Positions 7,322 through 9,610 of a stretch of 9,610 nucleotides of DNA are shown one piece after another. The position numbers and the translations under genes are program-made. The notes under the pieces are model-generated. The model was not told the DNA's origin. It did not search any database and saw nothing but the letters and a program-made list of their open reading frames with translations. Every line of letters starts with the position of its first letter. The first letter of the stretch is position 1. Source of the stretch: QHXQ01 sp036389375 (GTDB lineage Bacteria > Acidobacteriota > Blastocatellia > Pyrinomonadales > Pyrinomonadaceae); assembly GCA_036389375.1 (NCBI GenBank), contig DASVQA010000115.1, positions 1-9,610 of the forward strand. Direction: 5' to 3'.

Positions 7322-8336
7322 TCTCGTCTGCGCGCTGTTCGTCTGCGCCCTGCTGCCTGCCAACGCGCTGGCGGATAAGCTGTACCTGACCGACGGCACG
7401 ACCATCCAAGCCGACGAGGCGTGGGCCGATCCGCAGGGCGTCTGGTACAGGCGCGGCGGCATGACCTATTCGATTGAGCGCGCGCGTGTGAGCCGGATCG
7501 AACACGAGCAGCGCACGCCAACAAGCGACGCGCGGAAACAGACGACCGCCGCGCGGTTGATTGATGCAAGTGCGGCCGTGAATGATGTGCCCAAAGTTGC
7601 TGAAGCTGGTATGAAGACGATAGCCAGCGCCGCCGCTCCATCATCTGAGTCACCGCCGCCGATCCTGATCCACCTTGTCGGCGGCGCGAGCTTCGAGGTT
7701 GACGACATCAATGAGACGGCGGACGGCGTCTGGTACAAACGCGCGAGCCTCGCCATCTTCATCGAACGGGCGCGCATCGAGCGCATCGAGCGCGAACGGG
7801 TCGCGGAGGCGGCAGCCGCAGCGGCCGAGCCGGGCGCGCAACGCGCGCGGCGTTGGAGCACGGGCAGCGCGCGTCTCGATGCCCTCATCAGGCAGAACGG
7901 GCTGCGCTACGGCGTCGATCCTTATCTCGTCTTCTGCGTGATGGAGCAGGAGTCGCACTTCAACTCTGGCGCGGTCAGCCCCGTCGGCGCACGTGGCTTG
8001 ATGCAGTTGATGCCGGGGACGGCCGCGCGCTTCGGCGTGCGCCGCCCGCACGACGCGGCGCAGAACGTCATGGGCGGGACGCGCTTCTTAAAAGAGTTGC
8101 TGGGCCGCTTCAACGGGCGCGTCGATCTGGTACTGGCCAGTTATAATGCGGGTGAGGGCGCGGTGCGCCGCTACGGCGGACGCGTTCCGCCCTTCCGCGA
8201 AACGCGCGCCTACGTCCGGCAGGTCGGCGGGCGCTACGGCGCAGCAGCCCATCATGCGCCGCAGCCGGTCGCCAACAAGCCGGGCGCAAACAGTGCCGCC
8301 ACCTCAAACGTACCTGTCCGCACGAGTCTGAATTAG
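7299..8336 (+). CDS. Secreted lytic transglycosylase (SLT family) with duplicated N-terminal module
   Basis: 345 aa. Residues 1-25 form a signal peptide with cleavage after ALA. The C-terminal half, about 190-310, is a family 1 SLT domain that cleaves the MurNAc-GlcNAc bond of peptidoglycan: EQESHFN (216-222, E218 the probable catalytic acid), SPVGARGLMQLMPGTA (227-242) and LASYNAGEGAV (279-289). The N-terminal half carries two related 43-residue modules at 28-70 and 124-166, each ending GVWY(R/K)R...IERAR(V/I)xRIExE. An Ala/Ser-rich linker joins them. The start overlaps the AAA+ gene end by 23 bases, implying translational coupling. Such enzymes often open the wall for secretion machines and pili, which fits the Tad context. 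The tail beyond 315 is disordered-looking and Ala/Pro/Asn-rich. Confidence 0.92.
   Translation: MLTRCKFNLVCALFVCALLPANALADKLYLTDGTTIQADEAWADPQGVWYRRGGMTYSIERARVSRIEHEQRTPTSDARKQTTAARLIDASAAVNDVPKVAEAGMKTIASAAAPSSESPPPILIHLVGGASFEVDDINETADGVWYKRASLAIFIERARIERIERERVAEAAAAAAEPGAQRARRWSTGSARLDALIRQNGLRYGVDPYLVFCVMEQESHFNSGAVSPVGARGLMQLMPGTAARFGVRRPHDAAQNVMGGTRFLKELLGRFNGRVDLVLASYNAGEGAVRRYGGRVPPFRETRAYVRQVGGRYGAAAHHAPQPVANKPGANSAATSNVPVRTSLN
7380..7508 (+). repeat. N-terminal module copy 1 of the transglycosylase
   Basis: Encodes residues 28-70, beta-rich, with GVWYRRGG and SIERARVSRIE. It aligns without gaps to copy 2 (7668-7796) with 17 of 43 identical residues by hand count. The repeat is evident in protein but weak in DNA, so the duplication is old. 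Confidence 0.75.
7668..7796 (+). repeat. N-terminal module copy 2 of the transglycosylase
   Basis: Encodes residues 124-166, with GVWYKRAS and FIERARIERIE. Partner of copy 1. Absolutely shared positions include G-V-W-Y and I-E-R-A-R-x-x-R-I-E-x-E. Confidence 0.75.
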
Positions 8337-8347
8337 GAAGTGAAGCG

Positions 8348-9160
8348 ATGAGAACTTGCCGCCGCCCGCGCCCGCTCCTGCTGTTTTGTCTGCTCGCCTG
8401 CGCCGCCATCGCGCACGCGCAGACGCCGCCCGCGCCCCAACCTGACGCCGCAGGCCCTTTGACCAATGCGGCCGTTGTCAAACTCGTGCGCGCCGGCTTT
8501 AGCGAGAAGATGGTCATCACGATCATACGCACGCGCCCCGTCCGCTTCGACCTCGCGCCCGACCGTCTGATTGAACTCAAGAAACGCGGCGTCGGCGAGA
8601 AAGTGATCCTCGCCATGCTCGCACGCGACGGCGGCGGCGACGCGCTGCTCGCGGACGAAGACGCGGGCGACGGTTTCAACAGCGATCCCTTCTTCAACGA
8701 TGCGAACGGCTCGAAGCAAGGGCAGCCCGGCAGCGGTGCAACGACGAATCAGAGCGACCCCGGCGAAGTGAACATCTTCGGCTCGTCGGGCGGCGTGCGC
8801 GGGCGCTCACACACGAACGGCACGAACGGCGGCGCGTCCGGCGAGACGCAGACGACGGGCAGCGCCACCGTCCGCATCCTGCGCCCGCCCACCGAAGGCG
8901 GCAGCGGCGCACCGCCCAAGCTTGAGCGCACGCCGACCTTGACCAACGATGCGGTCGTCGAACTCGTCGCCGCCGGTTTCTCCGAAGGCACGATCATCCG
9001 TCGCATCGAAAACTCGCCCGCCGACTTCGATCTCGCGCCCGCGAAGCTGGCGGAGTTGCGGCGTCGCCGCGTGCCCGAACCTGTCATTGCCGCCATGCGC
9101 GTCGCCATGAGCGACGACCCCGCGTCGCCAGCCGGCGGCGCAAACGAACATCCGAAATAA
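8348..9160 (+). CDS. Secreted protein with two copies of a helical hairpin-pair module
   Basis: 270 aa, product not recognised from any characterised family. A signal peptide ends after AHA (residue 24). Two 57-residue modules, 38-94 and 198-254, share 31 identical residues by hand count, starting LTN-x-AVV and containing AGFSE, FDLAP and a final VIxAM. Each module is itself two related helical hairpins, so the protein has four hairpins in all. They are joined by a Gly/Asn/Ser/Thr-rich linker of about 100 residues (95-197) that looks disordered. Similar 'LTNxDVVxLV' modules are, as I recall, common in uncharacterised acidobacterial secreted proteins. AGGAAG at 8335-8340 is a good ribosome-binding site 7 bases before the ATG and overlaps the preceding stop. 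It is probably co-transcribed with the Tad genes. A scaffold or protein-binding role at the cell surface is inference. Confidence 0.85.
   Translation: MRTCRRPRPLLLFCLLACAAIAHAQTPPAPQPDAAGPLTNAAVVKLVRAGFSEKMVITIIRTRPVRFDLAPDRLIELKKRGVGEKVILAMLARDGGGDALLADEDAGDGFNSDPFFNDANGSKQGQPGSGATTNQSDPGEVNIFGSSGGVRGRSHTNGTNGGASGETQTTGSATVRILRPPTEGGSGAPPKLERTPTLTNDAVVELVAAGFSEGTIIRRIENSPADFDLAPAKLAELRRRRVPEPVIAAMRVAMSDDPASPAGGANEHPK
8459..8629 (+). repeat. Hairpin-pair module, copy 1
   Basis: Encodes residues 38-94. Its first half (VVKLVRAGFSEKMVITII) and second half (LIELKKRGVGEKVILAML) align to each other position by position, showing an internal twofold repeat with the pattern hydrophobic pair, L, G, hydrophobic, E. 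Confidence 0.75.
8939..9109 (+). repeat. Hairpin-pair module, copy 2
   Basis: Encodes residues 198-254, 31 of 57 identical to copy 1. The second hairpin of this copy (LAELRRRRVPEPVIAAM) has lost the central glycine and is strongly basic. Confidence 0.75.
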
Positions 9161-9167
9161 TAGCCCG

Positions 9168-9610
9168 ATGCGCCATCTTCTGCGTTGCCTGCTGCTCGTC
9201 CTCGCTTGCGCCGTCTGCGCGCCGGTTGCGTCGGCGCAAGCGCCAAAGGCTGAACCGACCGCGCCGCCGTTTGACGAGGATGAAGTGATCCGCGTGAACA
9301 CGTCGGAGGTGCTGCTGCCCGTGACCGTGCGCGATGCGGCGGGGCAGTTGGTGACGACGCTGGCGCGCAAAGACTTTGAAGTGTTGGAGAACGGGCGCGC
9401 ACAGCCTTTGAGCGATCTGGCGCTCAGGCAAGTGCCGGTTGATGTCGTGCTGATGGTGGATGCTTCGTCGTCGGTCGCGGCGAATCTGGACGACTTCCGC
9501 CGCGCCGTCGAAGAGTTTGCCTCGCGCCTCGCGCCGGACGACCGCGTGAGCCTCATCAAGTTTGACGACCGCGTCGAGTTGTTGCAGGACTGGACGACCT
9601 CGCGCGTGCA
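9168..9610 (+). CDS. Secreted VWA-domain protein, 'VWFA-related acidobacterial' type (5' part)
   Basis: An open frame from ATG 9168 runs off the right edge after 147 codons. Residues 1-23 form a signal peptide (MRHLLRCLLLVLACAV, cleavage after ASA). Residues about 40-85 match the beta-rich entry region of this family (VTVRDAAGQLVTTLARKDF, then EVLENG). The VWA domain begins near 91 with VDVVLMVDASSS, and D98, S100 and S102 form the MIDAS metal-binding triad DxSxS. VSLIKFDDRVELLQDW (127-142) is the usual next core strand. Length and C-terminal domains cannot be seen. It starts 7 bases after the preceding stop with no clear Shine-Dalgarno, so it is probably translated by coupling. VWA domains bind protein ligands. 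The classical Tad pseudopilin TadG also carries one, but homology to it is not implied here. Confidence 0.9.
   Translation, partial: MRHLLRCLLLVLACAVCAPVASAQAPKAEPTAPPFDEDEVIRVNTSEVLLPVTVRDAAGQLVTTLARKDFEVLENGRAQPLSDLALRQVPVDVVLMVDASSSVAANLDDFRRAVEEFASRLAPDDRVSLIKFDDRVELLQDWTTSRV

Overview
The window is a dense, GC-rich, all-plus-strand bacterial operon. It carries the back half of a Tad/Flp (tight adherence, type IVc) pilus assembly locus followed by a less familiar downstream module. The best hint of lineage is the truncated last gene. It combines a signal peptide, a beta-rich stretch and an intact von Willebrand MIDAS in the layout of the 'VWFA-related Acidobacterial domain' family. With the GC content and the heptamer repeats, this points to Acidobacteriota, perhaps Blastocatellia. 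That is inference; no rRNA or other marker is present.

Layout: 2-82 is the 3' end of an unidentified upstream gene. 89-162 is an intergenic element of heptamer repeats in inverted orientation. 182-1429 is TadZ/CpaE, a receiver-like domain plus a ParA/MinD-type ATPase with an altered P-loop. 1466-2821 is TadA/CpaF, the assembly ATPase. 2835-3797 is TadB. 3804-3907 is a second heptamer element with a different heptamer. 3914-4855 is TadC. 4878-5864 is a TadD-like TPR protein. 5888-7321 is an AAA+ ATPase with an N-terminal winged helix. 7299-8336 is a secreted lytic transglycosylase with a duplicated N-terminal module. 8348-9160 is a secreted protein built from four related helical hairpins. 9168 to the window end is a secreted VWA protein, cut by the window edge.

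How they work together: TadZ marks the assembly site, TadA supplies energy, TadB/TadC form the inner-membrane platform, and TadD-type TPR proteins help the outer-membrane pore. The transglycosylase could open peptidoglycan for the machine. The AAA+ ATPase, the hairpin-repeat protein and the VWA protein are not part of the classical Tad set, but they are tightly packed behind it: gaps of 23, 11 and 7 nt and one 23-nt overlap. They are the best candidates here for lineage-specific Tad components. Pilin, prepilin peptidase, CpaB and secretin genes are not in the window and may lie upstream.

Beyond genes, two things stand out: the matched pair of heptamer inverted-repeat elements, and a near-complete absence of self-complementary hexamers with TCGA or GATC cores although those tetramers are common. 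No stretch above about 116 bases lacks a gene or repeat. I saw no RNA genes, CRISPR arrays, insertion sequences or convincing terminators.
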